From contig OZ025786.1 of NCBI GenBank assembly GCA_964019425.1, forward strand, positions 496,001 to 560,000: DNA of 64,000 nt, written 5' to 3'. Positions 1 through 15,000 of the stretch are shown one piece after another. The notes below the pieces were generated by a model. It searched no databases. It worked only from the letters and a program-made list of their open reading frames with translations, and was not told where the DNA came from. Source of the DNA: Flectonema sp. DT1601. Lineage: Eukaryota > Euglenozoa > Diplonemea > Diplonemida > Diplonemidae. Position numbers and translations under genes: made by a program. How positions within the stretch are numbered: position 1 is the stretch's first letter; every line of letters starts with the position of its first letter.

Positions 1-3000
1 TCGTTGCAGATGGAGGCAGCTGCGAAGGAGGTGGAAGTCCAAAATCTTGTAAGAAAATTATCTGAAAATACGAAAGAAAAAGACGCCTTAAAACAAGAAA
101 TCGACAGCAGAGACGAAATGTTGACAAAAAAGAGACAAGAATTAGTGGATCTCCAAGTGGAGTCTGATGAGCAGCTCAAAGTTGTTATGGCTGAAGCAGG
201 CTCAGCACGGGCAGATGCCCTGCGAGGATCGTCCTCAGCTGCGGATTTACAGCGCGAAAATGATCGTTTGACTGCCGCTGGTAATGAAAGACAACTTCAG
301 ATCGATTCCCTCAGAGATCAAATCGACAACTCTATTGAGGCTCAAAAACGAGAGCGAACGACAGCAGATGCTGTGCGTGTCGACTTAGAAGATCGAATCC
401 GCCAACAGTCAAAACTTGCTGAAGATCGAATGAACTCACTTGAGGAGATAAAAAATATCCAAAAACTACAAAGTGAGTCCGCTGACATTAACCAAACCAG
501 ACTACAGGCCGCTGAGCAACTAGTGCGAGAAAAGGAAGCTACGCTAACGAGATCAGCCAGAAGCTCATCGAAAATTAGAAAATCGTTTCGAAATTTGAAT
601 GCAGCTTTTCAGAACCGTTCGGAAACCGCAGAAAGACTACTGATGTTTTATGAGGATGAGATGTCGCAGAATGTTAACAAACAATTTCATGAGATACGAT
701 CTGAGGCTCGTCAAGAACTTTTATCATCTTCAGTTACTTCTATTCGAGGTAATCAAAGTGAAGTTGAATCAAGTCTTGCACAAGCACGTGAGATGGAAGT
801 CAATCGCCTTCAACAACAGTTGGCTGAGTCAGAAACAGAATCTCTTACACTTCAAGCCCGTCAAAATCTAGTTGAGAATATTAAAGACAACATCTCTACA
901 ACTGATGATCTCATGAATGAAATAAAATGTGAAGCAATGCAACAAAGAAAATCAGAACTGATGTCGACTGCTGAAGCAGAACTAATCGTTGAGATTAAGG
1001 ACTCAGTAATGAGCAATGCGGAGAACAAACAAATTGTTATGTCGGAAGTAGCATCTCAACTCCGTTCCGAAGACAACAACAAACTCATATCTGAAGTTCG
1101 ACAACAATTACAACAAGAAGTCGCTTCATCCGAAGGACCTGAATTATGCGCTGAAGCCCGACTGGCATTACAGAAAAGCACCGTTGCCGAACTCAAAGCC
1201 AGCGAGGAATCTTTTTCGGTCATCAAGGAAGAGGCGTCAAAAGAGTTAATCGCAAGTGAGAAGGAATCAATAAAAAAAAGTGAAAATCACATGTCTCGAA
1301 TCCGAAATTCCGCAGCCGACTCTCTACGAGATGAGATCAAAAGAGAAGAAGTCGAGGAAATAAAAAAATCACTCGTCAAAGAGATTGAAAACGAGCTCAC
1401 GGAATCAAACGGTTCTGGACTCCTTGCTGAAGCAAAGGAAAAATTAATAACGGAAATGATTGATGAGCTGAAGGCAAGTGAAACTGCTAAAGTCAGTATT
1501 ATTGATACAGCGACATCCAGATTGGAACAACAACTAGCTGAGCAAGAAGGATCAGATATCTTAAAGGAAGCTCGTCATCAACTGCTGAATGCTTCAAAAC
1601 AAGAAATCAAAGCCGACAGCACTTCAATGAAACAAGTCAAGGAAGAAGCTCTACATGAACTTGCTAAAGAGTTATCAAAAAAACTTGAACAAGATCCGAC
1701 TGCAGTGACCAGCGCCTCTAATAGTGCCAAAGACCAACTAGTCACTAAGATGTTACGAGAGGACGAAACCCAACTTCGTGAAGCAGCATTGCTGTCAGCT
1801 CAAGAAGAAGTTGCAAAGAGAGAAGGGAAAGAGTTGTGTTCTCAAGCACGCCAGCAGATATTCGAATCAACTGTCACAGAAATTAATCAAAATGGAGAAG
1901 CGATGGACGAAATTAAACTAAAAGCAGAATCACAAGTTCTTCAACAACACATCACTGAAATAGAAGATTCTCATGAAGTGCAGTCTGCTGCTTTTGAAGC
2001 CGCCGTATCAAAAGTAATCCCAACACTCGATTCGCAACAAATAATTAAACATGCAACCACTGCCTACCTAACTGGAGACAATCCTGACACTTATCAACTT
2101 CAGGAAGAAGCTAGAGCTAAGGCACTCTGTCAACTAATTGAAAACCTGAAGAGAGACAAGATGAATGACACAAATAAAGCAGCACGCGATTCTGTAGTAT
2201 TTGATTTAATTAGTGTCATAAAGTCTGATCCAATGAAGTTGAGGGAACTAAGAGAGTCCGCAATGGAGGAGGTAAAGCAACAACTTCTCTCAGATGAGAG
2301 TGAACTCTCATACCTTGAGAATAAAGCTAGAGAACATATGCAACACGATCACATACTTATGAATGACATCTCAGAGAAAGCTTCTTTGAAATTACAATCA
2401 GAACTGTTGTCTGATCCAAAGGAAAGAGAGCTTCTTAGAAGAACAGCAACTGCTAACCTCACAAATGATGTGATGGCAATGAGAGATATTAGAGAAGATG
2501 CTGCAGCAGTAATCAAATCTGAATTACTACAAGATTCTTCAGAACGACAATCTCTTAAACGATTAATACAAGATGATCTCCTTCAATCATCTGGTTCTGA
2601 AATATTAATCGAAGCCAGAGAACAACTTCGAATTGGAACTCTAACAGAACTTCAGTCAAACTCATCAGAGATGGAATTGCTACGATCTGAAGTTCAAAAT
2701 GAAATAATTTCTTCATTAAAAAACAATGAAAATACAATGAAGGACATCGAACAGAACGCTACTAATGAATTAATTCAACAAATGATAATGGATGATTCTC
2801 AGACGGAAAGACTTCGAAAATCTGCTGAAGAACAAATTCTCAAAAACGAAAAAAATGAAATTCTACAAACTGCCAGATCAGAACTAATCAAAGCAATGCA
2901 ACAACAGCTTTGTGATGATGTTGATGTGATGGATGAATTGAAATTAAAAGTTAAAGAGGAAACTGCTGCGGATATTAAAAATAGTTCAGAAAATGAAACT

Positions 3001-6000
3001 GAAGCTGCGAAACTAGCACAGCAGCTAACAGCTGACGAGATGCTGAAAGATTCTTCCAAACTAGAATCAGTACTAATCAGAGAACTATCAGCGCAATCGA
3101 ATCCATTACTGTACGAAGCCTCTATAACAATTGCTAGAGACTTATTGGGAAAGGATCCCGAGGTACGAAATGAAATTATTAAACACCTCGCTAGTCAACT
3201 CGAAGAAGACGATGGAGACGAGTGGGACGCCATCCGACAAGAAGCCCACCAACAGTTAGTATCTGAAGCAAAAAAAGACGACAAAACACGCAAAAAAGCT
3301 TTTAAAAAAGCCCAAGTCGAAGTGGCAGAAAAAGAAGGTAAAAAATTACTTGCGAAGGCACGCAACGAATTATTTGATTCTATTTATGATGAAGTGAAGG
3401 CTGACGAAGACGAGATGGACAAGTTAAAGTCAGCAGCAATTACTGAAATGAAACAAACCCTCGACGAGTCTGACATCCGAACTCTCGCTGAGAAAGAATT
3501 GATTACCAACTTAATACAAACTGACTCTTCAACACTACGAGAACAAGCTTTGAAATCCGCCCAAGAACAAGTAGCACTACAAGAAGGACCCACTCTCTAT
3601 CAAGAAGCACGAAGAGAACTGTTAGAGGCATCAAAAGAAGAAATTCGTTCCGATCAAAAGTCAATGGCCGAAGTACAAACAGCTGTAAGAGATCAGCTAA
3701 TTTCTAATATATTCGAATCGCCACAACTGATGGCACCAATTCGTAGTAATGTTATTTCTGAAGTTAAGAAATCCCTGGCGGAGGATGAGATTGACGATAT
3801 TGAAAAACAAGTCGTAGAGGATATAAGAAAAGACTTTCTCGCATCAGAAGGTACAGCTCTTCACGAATCAGTCAGAAAACATGTTTTTGATAATGCCGTC
3901 AGTGAACTTAAGTCATCATCTTCATCAATGTCGTCAGTTACGGAGAGCGCGAAACAAAATGTCGTCGAGTCCCTGCTCGCAACTGACTCCACTGAACGCA
4001 CGAAACTCAAAAAGCAAGCCTCCGATATTGTTATCGCAAAACTGACTGAAGAAATCGAATTAGAATCTGACGACATTCGAAGTAAACTGCGGTCAGAAAT
4101 AGAAGAACGAATCGCCCAACAAGAAGGAGATTCCATTTGTGCGAAATCACGGGAACTTCTTACCGACGCTTCAGTAAAAGAAATAGAAAAGGACGACGAA
4201 GTAATGAAACAAGTATTTGAAGAAGCTCGTCGTGAGTTGGTCACTCGTCTGCTAGACGAGGACAAGGCACTGCTGCGAGACGCTGCGTTTTCCAAAGCCT
4301 GCGATGTGATCCTCAACACTGAGGAAGAACAATTGAAGGCCGCTGCTCGACGAGACATCCAAAAACAAATTTCCGAATCCGACGGACACGAACTCCGAAT
4401 GGAGGCCCGTAAAGAACTTCTGCAATCAGAAAGGGAGGAGCTCTCCTCTTCAGAAACTGATATGGCTGCCATTAGAGAGGAGGCTATGAAAGTACTTAAG
4501 CATCAGCTGGCTGACGAAGTTCGTCAGGAAAACGAAAGCGCCCTTCGCAACGATTCCTATTTATCTTTGAAGGAGTCGGTCAGTCGGCAACTTGAAGCTG
4601 AGATTGCTGAAACTGAAGGCGCAGAGATCTGTGAGGAAGCGAGGAGACAACTCTCTGAAATGTCAATGAGGGAGTTGTTAGCTGATGAGCAGGTGTGCGC
4701 AGACCTTCGAACAAAACTTCGCAGGGCACTTGAAGATGACATCGCCCAAAACGAAGGTCCAGACATCTGTTCGGAGGTACGCAACCAACTGACTCGTGAA
4801 CTCGCTGAAGAAATGCGGGTGGGGGAAGTTATGAAAACTGTTCCTCGGCTTGATGACAACACCACCTCTACTACTGAAATGTTACAAAGGGATTTCATTA
4901 ATAATATAAAACATGATATTCATAATGAAGCTGCAGACTTACTTATCCCAAAGGCTGCTGTTGTTAACAGAACAAGAAAATCCGAATCTGACTCAACCGA
5001 CAGCAGCAGCAGCAGCAGCAGCGATAAACGTGCAGCTGACTTGTCTCAGAAACGCCTTCGCAAAACTAAGAAGGCGCGTGATACCAGCGGTAGTACAAAA
5101 CTAAAGGATCAGCTGATTATCTACAGCGACTCCACTAACAGCAGCAGCAGCGATAAACGTGCAGCTGACTTGTCTCAGAAACGCCTTCGCAAAACTAAGA
5201 AGGCGCGTGATACCAGCGGTAGTACAAAACTAACGGATCAGCTGATTATCGACAGCGACTCCACTAACAGCAGCAGCAGCGATAAACGCGGAACTGACTT
5301 GTCTCAGAAACGCCTTCGCAGAAGTAAGAAGGCGCGTGATACCAGCGGTAGTACAAAACTAACGGATCAGCTGATTGTCGACAGCGACTCCACTAACAGC
5401 AGCAGCGATAGCGAGAGATGTGTTGTAGAAGAATCTCAGAAATCAAAAAAAGTGAAAAAACAAACCCGAGATGGCACAAAAACTAAAACAACAAAACAAA
5501 AAAGTAAACAAGTCACGGACGACATCACAAAACAACATCTGAAGGATAAAAGAATCACTACTAAGGCTGCAGCTATCAAACGGTTGATAGAAAAAGAGAA
5601 CGAATCCGACGAGATATTTACTCCACCCAAACCAACCAAAGTAATGATGCCTGACAATGATGTTTATGAAGGTGCTCTCAGTCCTAGAGAAGAGGAAGCT
5701 ATTCGTTCATTAATTCGTTCTGAACTAAATCAACGAGAAGGAAAGGATTCACAAGGTCGTAAGTGGGAATGGTCATCCCCTCGAGAGAAGATGAAAACCT
5801 GGGCCTGTGCTGTTAGTGAAAGAGAACAAGCAGTCAAAGACAGACATCAAACACTACAACAACTTGAGTCTAACAATTCAGATATTGCTATTCTACCTCA
5901 TTCAATGAATCCTCTAGTTGCTTCAACACCAACGGAAGCTGACTTAGAAGAACGCGAACACAAAGTGTTACAGAATTGGGATTCAATCAGGAAACGTGAA

Positions 6001-9000
6001 GAAGCTCTCCTACGGGGAGCCGCCCCGTTGAGACAGATTCAAACCCCTCACGATATCAATAAAAGTGATGATTGTTATTCATCAGTTGAGGGGAACTTAT
6101 CACCACCTGATCTCGATAATGTAAGAACTGAAGTGAAGCAGACAAACATTCAAAGTTCTGATGCCACAACCATTCTCAACAAATCATCCACTGAGCCTAC
6201 ATCTTCTTCATCATCTCCTCTAACACATCGAGAACCAGAGTCAGTAGAGACTGCACATCTACGCAATCTAATTCGAAGAGAACTACGACATGAGTTGCCA
6301 AAAGATTCGACGAGGGGATATCCGCGACAGCGTCTTATTGCTGCACTTGAATCAGAGCTTCACGACGTGAAGAGCGAAGTATCTGATCATCCGGAGCAGT
6401 TGCTCGTCTCAGACGACTCTGTAAGGTCAGCTATCCAACAAGAAATTAAAGAAAAGTTATGGGAACAAATCGTACTCCTCGATAAAAATGAGGGAGAGAA
6501 ACAGCAGACCGAGTCTGAAATCAGTCGACTTGTTCGCGAGGAAATGCAAGAACTTCGTCACGCCGTAGCGACAGACCCTCAATCGAATAAAGTTTTAAAA
6601 GAAACCACTTCTGTCATTCGGCAGTCTGTTGACAATCAACTGAGTGAAGCAAAGCAACAGTCAACAATAACCAAAAGTGATATTATAACAGCGGAAGACT
6701 CTCTTGCAAAAGATCAGGAGCTATCTAAGTCGACTGCAGCTGCTAATGTTTCGATGAGAGAAAGTGAGCAACTGTCAACAATAACCAAAACTGACATTAC
6801 AACACCAGAAGACGGGAATGGACCTCACTCAGATCAGGAAAAGTCCAAGTCTATTGCAGCTGTTGATGATTCGATCCCTGCAAGACAGCAACAGAATGCA
6901 GCAATCAAAACTATCCCTCGTGACCTTCCATCCGATGAGTCAGTTGAACTAGTTGAGAACAACAGAAGTTCAGACATTGTTGTTGGACATACTCTTACAC
7001 AGAAATTAGAAATTGACATTAAAACACATGAGGACTCCAAAACAGATCTTAGAAACTCAGAACTGCAATCCAACACTTCGAGTGAGCACTTCAAAGAGAC
7101 GGCTACTGATCTTCAACAACATCAGATTACTGCTACTGTGGATGATATCAATCCTTCTGTCACAGAGGTTTCAAATGATAGTAAGAAACATAATAAACAA
7201 GTCATCGATTCGAAGACGGAATTAATAAGCAACTCGACAGCCGCTGGTACGACAGAAGAACTCGTCAAACCAACTTCCGGAGAGCTACCCGACGGACTTG
7301 AGGGTGCGAAAACTTCAGACCAATACCCGTCAACTGACTCAACTATTTCTGAAGTTCTTGAGAAGGAACAAACATCAGATGATCTCAATGTTGTTATTAA
7401 TCAAACTACCTCACTCAATCTAAAGGATGATATCGTAATTCAAAACCCAACAACAGTAATAATTGATTCAACTACTCCCGTCGACAGCCAGACAGCTGTA
7501 GTTGACCTTAAGACAGGAGTGGTTTCTAAGAATCCAGAGATTACGTCTTCTTCTGGAGAAGTGCTTTCGGAATCAGAGGAAGCAGCAATCGATCCCGAGA
7601 CAGGTGCGGTCATCATAAATCCAATATCAGCGAAGCTTGATCCAACCACTGGCGAGATCCTTCCTGAAGGTGAGATTGCAGCATTCGATCCGAAGACGGG
7701 AGTAGTAATTAGGAATCCGAAGACAGTTGTTATCAATCTAGCTTCTGGTGAGATTCTTTCCGAAGGTCAGGAGGGTGAGAAGGCTGTACTCGATCTCAAG
7801 ACAGGTGCGGTTATTCGAAACCCAACAACAGTGAGACTCAATCCAACTACTGGTGAGATCCTCCCTGAAGGAGTTATGGCTGTAGTTGACCCGAAGACGG
7901 GAGCTGTTGTAAAGAATCCGAAGATGGTAAAAATCGACTCGTCTACTGGAGAAATGCTTCCCAAGGGAGAACAAGCAGTAGTTAATACCGAGACAGGTGT
8001 TGTTATTCGAAACCCAACAACGGTGAGACTTGACCCAACCACTGGTGAGATCCTTCCTGAAGGTGAGATTGCGGCAATGGATCCGAAGACGGGAGTAGTA
8101 ATTAGGAATCCGAAAACAGTTGTTATCAATCCAGCTTCTGGTGAGATCCTCCCCGAAGGTCAGGAGGGTGAGAAGGCTGCACTCGATCCCAAGACAGGTG
8201 CGGTTATTCGAAACCCAACAGCAGTGAGACTCGACCCAACCACTGGTGAGATCCTCCCTGAAGGAGTTATGGCTGTAGTTGACCCGAAGACAGGAGCTGT
8301 TATTAAGAATCCGAAGATTGTTAAAATCGACTCGTCTACTGGAGAGGTACTTCTGGAGACAGAGGAAGCAGCATTCAATCCTGAAACGGGATTCATAATC
8401 CGAAACCCAAAACCAGTGAGACTCGACCCAACCACTGGTGAGATCCTTCCTGAAGGTGAGATTGCGGCGATGGATCCGAAGACTGGAGTAGTAATTAGGA
8501 ATCCGAAGACAGTTGTTATCAATCCAGCTTCTGGTGAGATTCTTTCCGGAGGTCAGGAGGGTGAGAATGCTGCACTCGATCCCAAGACAGGTGCGGTTAT
8601 TCGAAACCCAACAACAGTGAGACTCAATCCAACTACTGGTGAGATCCTCCCTGAAGGAGTTATGGCTGTACTTGACCCGAAGACGGGAGCTGTTGTAAAG
8701 AATCCGAAGATGGTGAAAATCGACTCGTCTACTGGAGAAATGCTTCCCAAGGGAGAACAAGCAGTAGTTAATACCGAGACGGGTGTTGTTATTCGAAACC
8801 CAACAACTGTGAGACTCAACCCAACCACTGGTGAGATCCTTCCTGAAGGTGAGATTGCGGCAATGGATCCGAAGACTGGAGTAGTAATTAGGAATCCGAA
8901 AACAGTTGTTATCAATCCAGCTTCTGGTGAGATTCTTTCCGAAGGTCAGGAGGGTGAGAAGGCTGCACTCGATCTCAAGACAGGTGCGGTTATTCGAAAC

Positions 9001-12000
9001 CCAACAACTGTGAGACTCAACCCAACTACTGGTGAGATCCTCCCTGAAGGAGTTATGGCTGTAGTTGACCCGAAGACGGGAGCTGTTGTAAAGAATCCGA
9101 AGATGGTAAAAATCGACTCGTCTACTGGAGAGGTACTTCTGGAGACAGAGGAAGCAGCAGTCGATCTTAAAACAGGTGCGGTTATCAGAAATCTAAAACT
9201 CGACTCAACCACCAGTGAGAGCAGCTCTTCAAAACAAGCCTCCCAAAGCGGATGTGAGAAGATCGAAAATGTTGAAACTACCACAGCTGAAGTAACGACT
9301 GCTCAGAAAGAGATAACAGCTGAAGTAACGACTGCTCAGAAAGAGATAACAGCTGAAGTTACGACTGCTCAGAAAGAGATAACAGCTGAAGTTACGACTG
9401 CTCAGAAAGAGATAACAGCTGAAGTTACGACTGCTCAGAAAAAGATAACAGCTGAAGTTACGACTGCTCAGAAAGAGATAACAGCTGAAGTAACGACTGC
9501 TCAGAAAGAGATAACAGCTGACTCCATAAATGAATCGCCTTCAGTGTCAACCAACTCAACTAAAGAAGTATCGCATCACTCTTGTGAAAAGAAACTGGAG
9601 ACTATCGAACTTATTGGTAACTTACAAAATATAGAAGTCACTGAGGAAAGTAAAAAACAACAAGACTCTCTCAACCAATCTCTATCTGATAGCAGGACAC
9701 CAACTAGGAACAGTATTTCATCTGAAATGATAACAGCAACTACACGAAGAGTATTAGAAGGCAGTGATGACTGTTCATTACCTGATAGTGATTCTTTACT
9801 TTGTTATCGAACTCCTGATCAAAAGTCAAATTTCAAACCTACCGAGTTTTCAGAAATCTATGATGACGTTGTCCTAAATCCTGACTCACCAGATCTAAGC
9901 AGATCAGCAGCACTCGCTGACCAGTTGGAATACTCAGATGTTGAAGGAGATAAGAAGACAAGAAAGAAGAAGAAGAAGATTACTAAACAACAATCACTCA
10001 ATGAAATAACAGTAGATGGCAGTCCTTTATTATCACCACAACCAATAATAAGACCACTTCGAAAGGCAACTTCTGCAAAGAAAACCAAACCCCTGAAGCC
10101 AACAACGCCATCTACAGTTAGCAGAACAGTCACATCCTCAAAGAACAAGTCTGCTCCGATATCAGCAGCTGCTACGGATGCCGCTAAAAGAGCCACAGAA
10201 CGAGTACGGAAAAAGCTTTCTGAATCAAAGAAACATGTCGAAAACAGTCAAACAGCTGCAAAGAAGACTCCGATAAAGAAGAAGTCAGGTATCCCTGCTC
10301 GGAATAGAAGTTCTACTGTCAAGGTGACTAACTCACCAGTAGCAGTTATAACAAAAGTGAGATCATCTTCCTCTGTTAGAAAGGGTGGGACTGCATTACA
10401 AAAAATACCAAAACCAAAAATATCCAACATCGACAGACGTAGTTCTTCGTCATCCTCATCATCATCTTCGTCTCAAGAGACTCGGCAAGCAATTTCAGAA
10501 AAACTTTCTGATTACGCGAAACATACAAAGTTACTTGTCATGGACCCAAAGACCGGAGTAATAATTAGCAATCCGAAGGCTGTTGTTATCAATCCAGCTT
10601 CTGGTGAGATCCTCACCGAAGGTCAGGAGGGTGAGAATGCTGTACTCGATCTCAAGACTGGTGCGGTTATTCGAAACCCGACAACAGTGAGACTCAATCC
10701 AACTACTGGTGAGATCCTCCCTGAAGGAGTTATGGCTGTACTTGACCCGAAGACAGGAGCTGTTATTAAGAATCCGAATATTTTTAAAATCGACTCGTCT
10801 ACTGGAGAGGTACTTCTGGAGACAGAGGAAGCAGCATTCAATCCTGAAACGGGATTCATAATCCGAAACCCAACAACTGTGAGACTCGACCCAACCACTG
10901 GTGAGATCCTTCCTGAAGGTGAGATTGCGGCAATGGATCCGAAGACTGGAGTAGTAATTAGGAATCCGAAGACAGTTGTTATCAATCCAGCTTCTGGTGA
11001 GATTCTTTCCGAAGGTCAGGAGGGTGAGAAGGCTGCACTCGATCTCAAGACAGGTGCGGTTATTCGAAACCCAACAACTGTGAGATTCAACCCAACTACT
11101 GGTGAGATCCTCCCTGAAGGAGTTATGGCTGTAGTTGACCCGAAGACAGGAGCTGTTATTAAGAATCCGAAGATTGTTAAAATCGACTCGTCTACTGGAG
11201 AGGTACTTCTGAAGACAGAGGAAGCAGCATTCAATCCTGAAACGGGATTCATAATCCGAAACCCAACAACTGTGAGACTCGACCCAACCACTGGTGAGAT
11301 CCTTCCTGAAGGTGAGATTGCGGCAATGGATCCGAAGACTGGAGTAGTAATTAGGAATCCGAAGACAGTTGTTATCAATCCAGCTTCTGGTGAGATTCTT
11401 TCCGAAGGTCAGGAGGGTGAGAAGGCTGCACTCGATCTCAAGACAGGTGCGGTTATTCGAAACCCGACAACGGTGAGACTCAACCCAACTACTGGTGAGA
11501 TCCTCCCTGAAGGAGTTATGGCTGTAGTTGACCCGAAGACGGGAGCTGTTATTAAGAATCCGAATATTTTTAAAATCGACTCGTCTACTGGAGAGGTACT
11601 TCTGGAGACAGAGGAAGCAGCATTCAATCCTGAAACGGGATTCATAATCCGAAACCCAAAAACAATGAGACTCGACCCAACCACTGGTGAGATCCTTCCT
11701 GAAGGTGAGATCGCGGCAATGGATCCGAAGACGGGAGTAGTAATTAGGAATCCGAAGACAGTTGTTATCAGTCCAGCTTCTGGTGAGATTCTTTCCGAAG
11801 GTCAGGAAGGTGAGAAGGCTGCACTCGATCTCAAGACAGGTGCGGTTATTCGAAACCCAACAACTGTGAGACTCAACCCAACTACTGGTGAGATCCTTCC
11901 TGAAGGTGAGATCGCGGCAATAGATCCGAAGACGGGAGTAGTAATTAGGAATCCGAAGACAGTTGTTATCAGTCCAGCTTCTGGTGAGATTCTTTCCGAA

Positions 12001-15000
12001 GGTCAGGAAGGTGAGAAGGCTGCACTCGATCTCAAGACAGGTGCGGTTATTCGAAACCCAACAACTGTGAGACTCAACCCAACTACTGGTGAGATCCTCC
12101 CTGAAGGAGTTATGGCTGTAGTTGACCCGAAGACGGGAGCTGTTGTAAAGAATCCGAAGATTGTTAAAATCGACTCGTCTACTGGAGAAATGCTTCCCAA
12201 GGGAGAACAAGCAGTAGTTAATACCGAGACGGGTGTTGTTATTCGAAACCCAACAACGGTGAGACTCGACCCAACCACTGGTGAGATCCTTCCTGAAGGT
12301 GAGATTGCAGCAATGGATCCGAAGACTGGAGTAGTAATTAGGAATCCGAAGACGGTTGTTATCAATCCAGCTTCTGGTGAGATTCTTTCCGAAGGTCAGG
12401 AGGGTGAGAAGGCTGCACTCGATCTCAAGACAGGTGCGGTTATTCGAAACCCGACAACGGTGAGACTCAACCCAACTACTGGTGAGATCCTCCCTGAAGG
12501 AGTTATGGCTGTAGTTGACCCGAAGACAGGAGCTGTTATTAAGAATCCGAAGATTGTTAAAATCGACTCGTCTACTGGAGAGGTACTTCTGGAGACAGAG
12601 GAAGCAGCATTCAATCCTGAAACGGGATTCATAATCCGAAACCCAAAAACAGTGAGACTCGACCCAACCACTGGTGAAGGTGAGATCGCGGCAATGGATC
12701 CGAAGACTGGAGTAGTAATTAGGAATCCGAAGACAGTTGTTATCAATCCAGCTTCTGATGAGATCCTCCCCGAAGGTCAGGAGGGTGAGAAGGCTGTACT
12801 CGATCTCAAGACAGGTGCGGTTATTCGAAACCCAACAACTGTGAGACTCAACCCAACTACTGGTGAGATCCTCCCTGAAGGAGTTATGGCTGTAGTTGAC
12901 CCGAAGACGGGAGCTGTTGTAAAGAATCCGAAGATTGTTAAAATCGACTCGTCTACTGGAGAAATGCTTCCCAAGGGAGAACAAGCAGTAGTTAATACCG
13001 AGACGGGTGTTGTTATTCGAAACCCAACAACGGTGAGACTCGACCCAACCACTGGTGAGATCCTTCCTGAAGGTGAGATTGCAGCAATGGATCCGAAGAC
13101 TGGAGTAGTAATTAGGAATCCGAAGACTGTTGTTATCAATCCAGCTTCTGGTGAGATCCTTCCTGCAGGTGAGATTGCGGCAATGGATCCGAAGACTGGA
13201 GTAGTAATTAGGAATCCGAAAACAGTTGTTATCAATCCAGCTTCTGGTGAGATTCTTTCCGAAGGTCAGGAGGGTGAGAAGGCTGCACTCGATCTCAAGA
13301 CAGGTGCGGTTATTCGAAACCCAACATCAGTGAGACTCAACCCAACTACTGGTGAGATCCTCCCTGAAGGAGTTATGGCTGTAGTTGACCCGAAGACGGG
13401 AGCTGTTATTAAGAATCCGAAGATTGTTAAAATCGACTCGTCTACTGGAGAGGTACTTCTGGAGACAGAGGAAGCAGCATTCAATCCTGAAACGGGATTC
13501 ATAATCCGAAACCCAAAAACAATGAGACTCGACCCAACCACTGGTGAGATCCTTCCTGAAGGTGAGATCGCGGCAATGGATCCGAAGACTGGAGTAGTAA
13601 TTAGGAATCCGAAGACAGTTGTTATCAATCCAGCTTCTGATGAGATCCTCCCCGAAGGTCAGGAGGGTGAGAAGGCTGCACTCGATCTCAAGACAGGTGC
13701 GGTTATTCGAAACCCAACAACAGTGAGACTCAACCCAACTACTGGTGAGATCCTCCCTGAAGGAGTTATGGCTGTAGTTGACCCGAAGACGGGAGCTGTT
13801 GTAAAGAATCCGAAGATTGTTAAAATCGACTCGTCTACTGGAGAAATGCTTCCCAAGGGAGAACAAGCAGTAGTTAATACCGAGACGGGTGTTGTTATTC
13901 GAAACCCAACAACTGTGAGACTCGACCCAACCACTGGTGAGATCCTTCCTGCAGGTGAGATCGCGGCAATGGATCCGAAGACTGGAGTAGTAATTAGGAA
14001 TCCGAAAACAGTTGTTATCAATCCAGCTTCTGGTGAGATTCTTTCCGAAGGTCAGGAGGGTGAGAAGGCTGTACACGATCTCAAGACAGGTGCGGTTATT
14101 CGAAACCCAACATCAGTGAGACTCAACCCAACTACTGGTGAGATCCTCCCTGAAGGAGTTATGGCTGTAGTTGACCCGAAGACGGGAGCTGTTATTAAGA
14201 ATCCGAAGATTGTTAAAATCGACTCGTCTACTGGAGAGGTACTTCTGGAGACAGAGGAAGCAGCATTCAATCCTGAAACGGGATTCATAATCCGAAACCC
14301 AAAACCAGTGAGACTCGACCCAACCACTGGTGAGATCCTTCCTGAAGGTGAGATCGCGGCAATAGATCCGAAGACGGGAGTAGTAATTAGGAATCTGAAG
14401 ACAGTTGTTATCAGTCCAGCTTCTGGTGAGATTCTTTCCGAAGGTCAGGAGGGTGAGAAGGCTGCACTCGATCTCAAGACAGGTGCGGTTATTCGAAACC
14501 CAACAACTGTGAGACTCAACCCAACTACTGGTGAGATCCTCCCTGAAGGAGTTATGGCTGTAGTTGACCCGAAGACGGGAGCTGTTGTAAAGAATCCGAA
14601 GATTGTTAAAATCGACTCGTCTACTGGAGAAATGCTTCCCAAGGGAGAACAAGCAGTAGTTAATACCGAGACAGGTGTTGTTATTCGAAACCCAACAACG
14701 GTGAGACTCGACCCAACCACTGGTGAGATCCTTCCTGAAGGTGAGATTGCAGCAATGGATCCGAAGACTGGAGTAGTAATTAGGAATCCGAAGACTGTTG
14801 TTATCAATCCAGCTTCTGGTGAGATCCTTCCTGCAGGTGAGATTGCGGCAATGGATCCGAAGACTGGAGTAGTAATTAGGAATCCGAAAACAGTTGTTAT
14901 CAATCCAGCTTCTGGTGAGATTCTTTCCGAAGGTCAGGAGGGTGAGAAGGCTGCACTCGATCTCAAGACAGGTGCGGTTATTCGAAACCCAACATCAGTG

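Noticed and set aside
10531-12984. Long open frames on the minus strand (up to ~817 codons here, also 13,327-14,076 and 15,781-17,709)
   Set aside because: They lie opposite the DPKTG repeat array and are open only because the repeat unit lacks stops in that frame; codon pattern and homogeneity follow the + strand protein.
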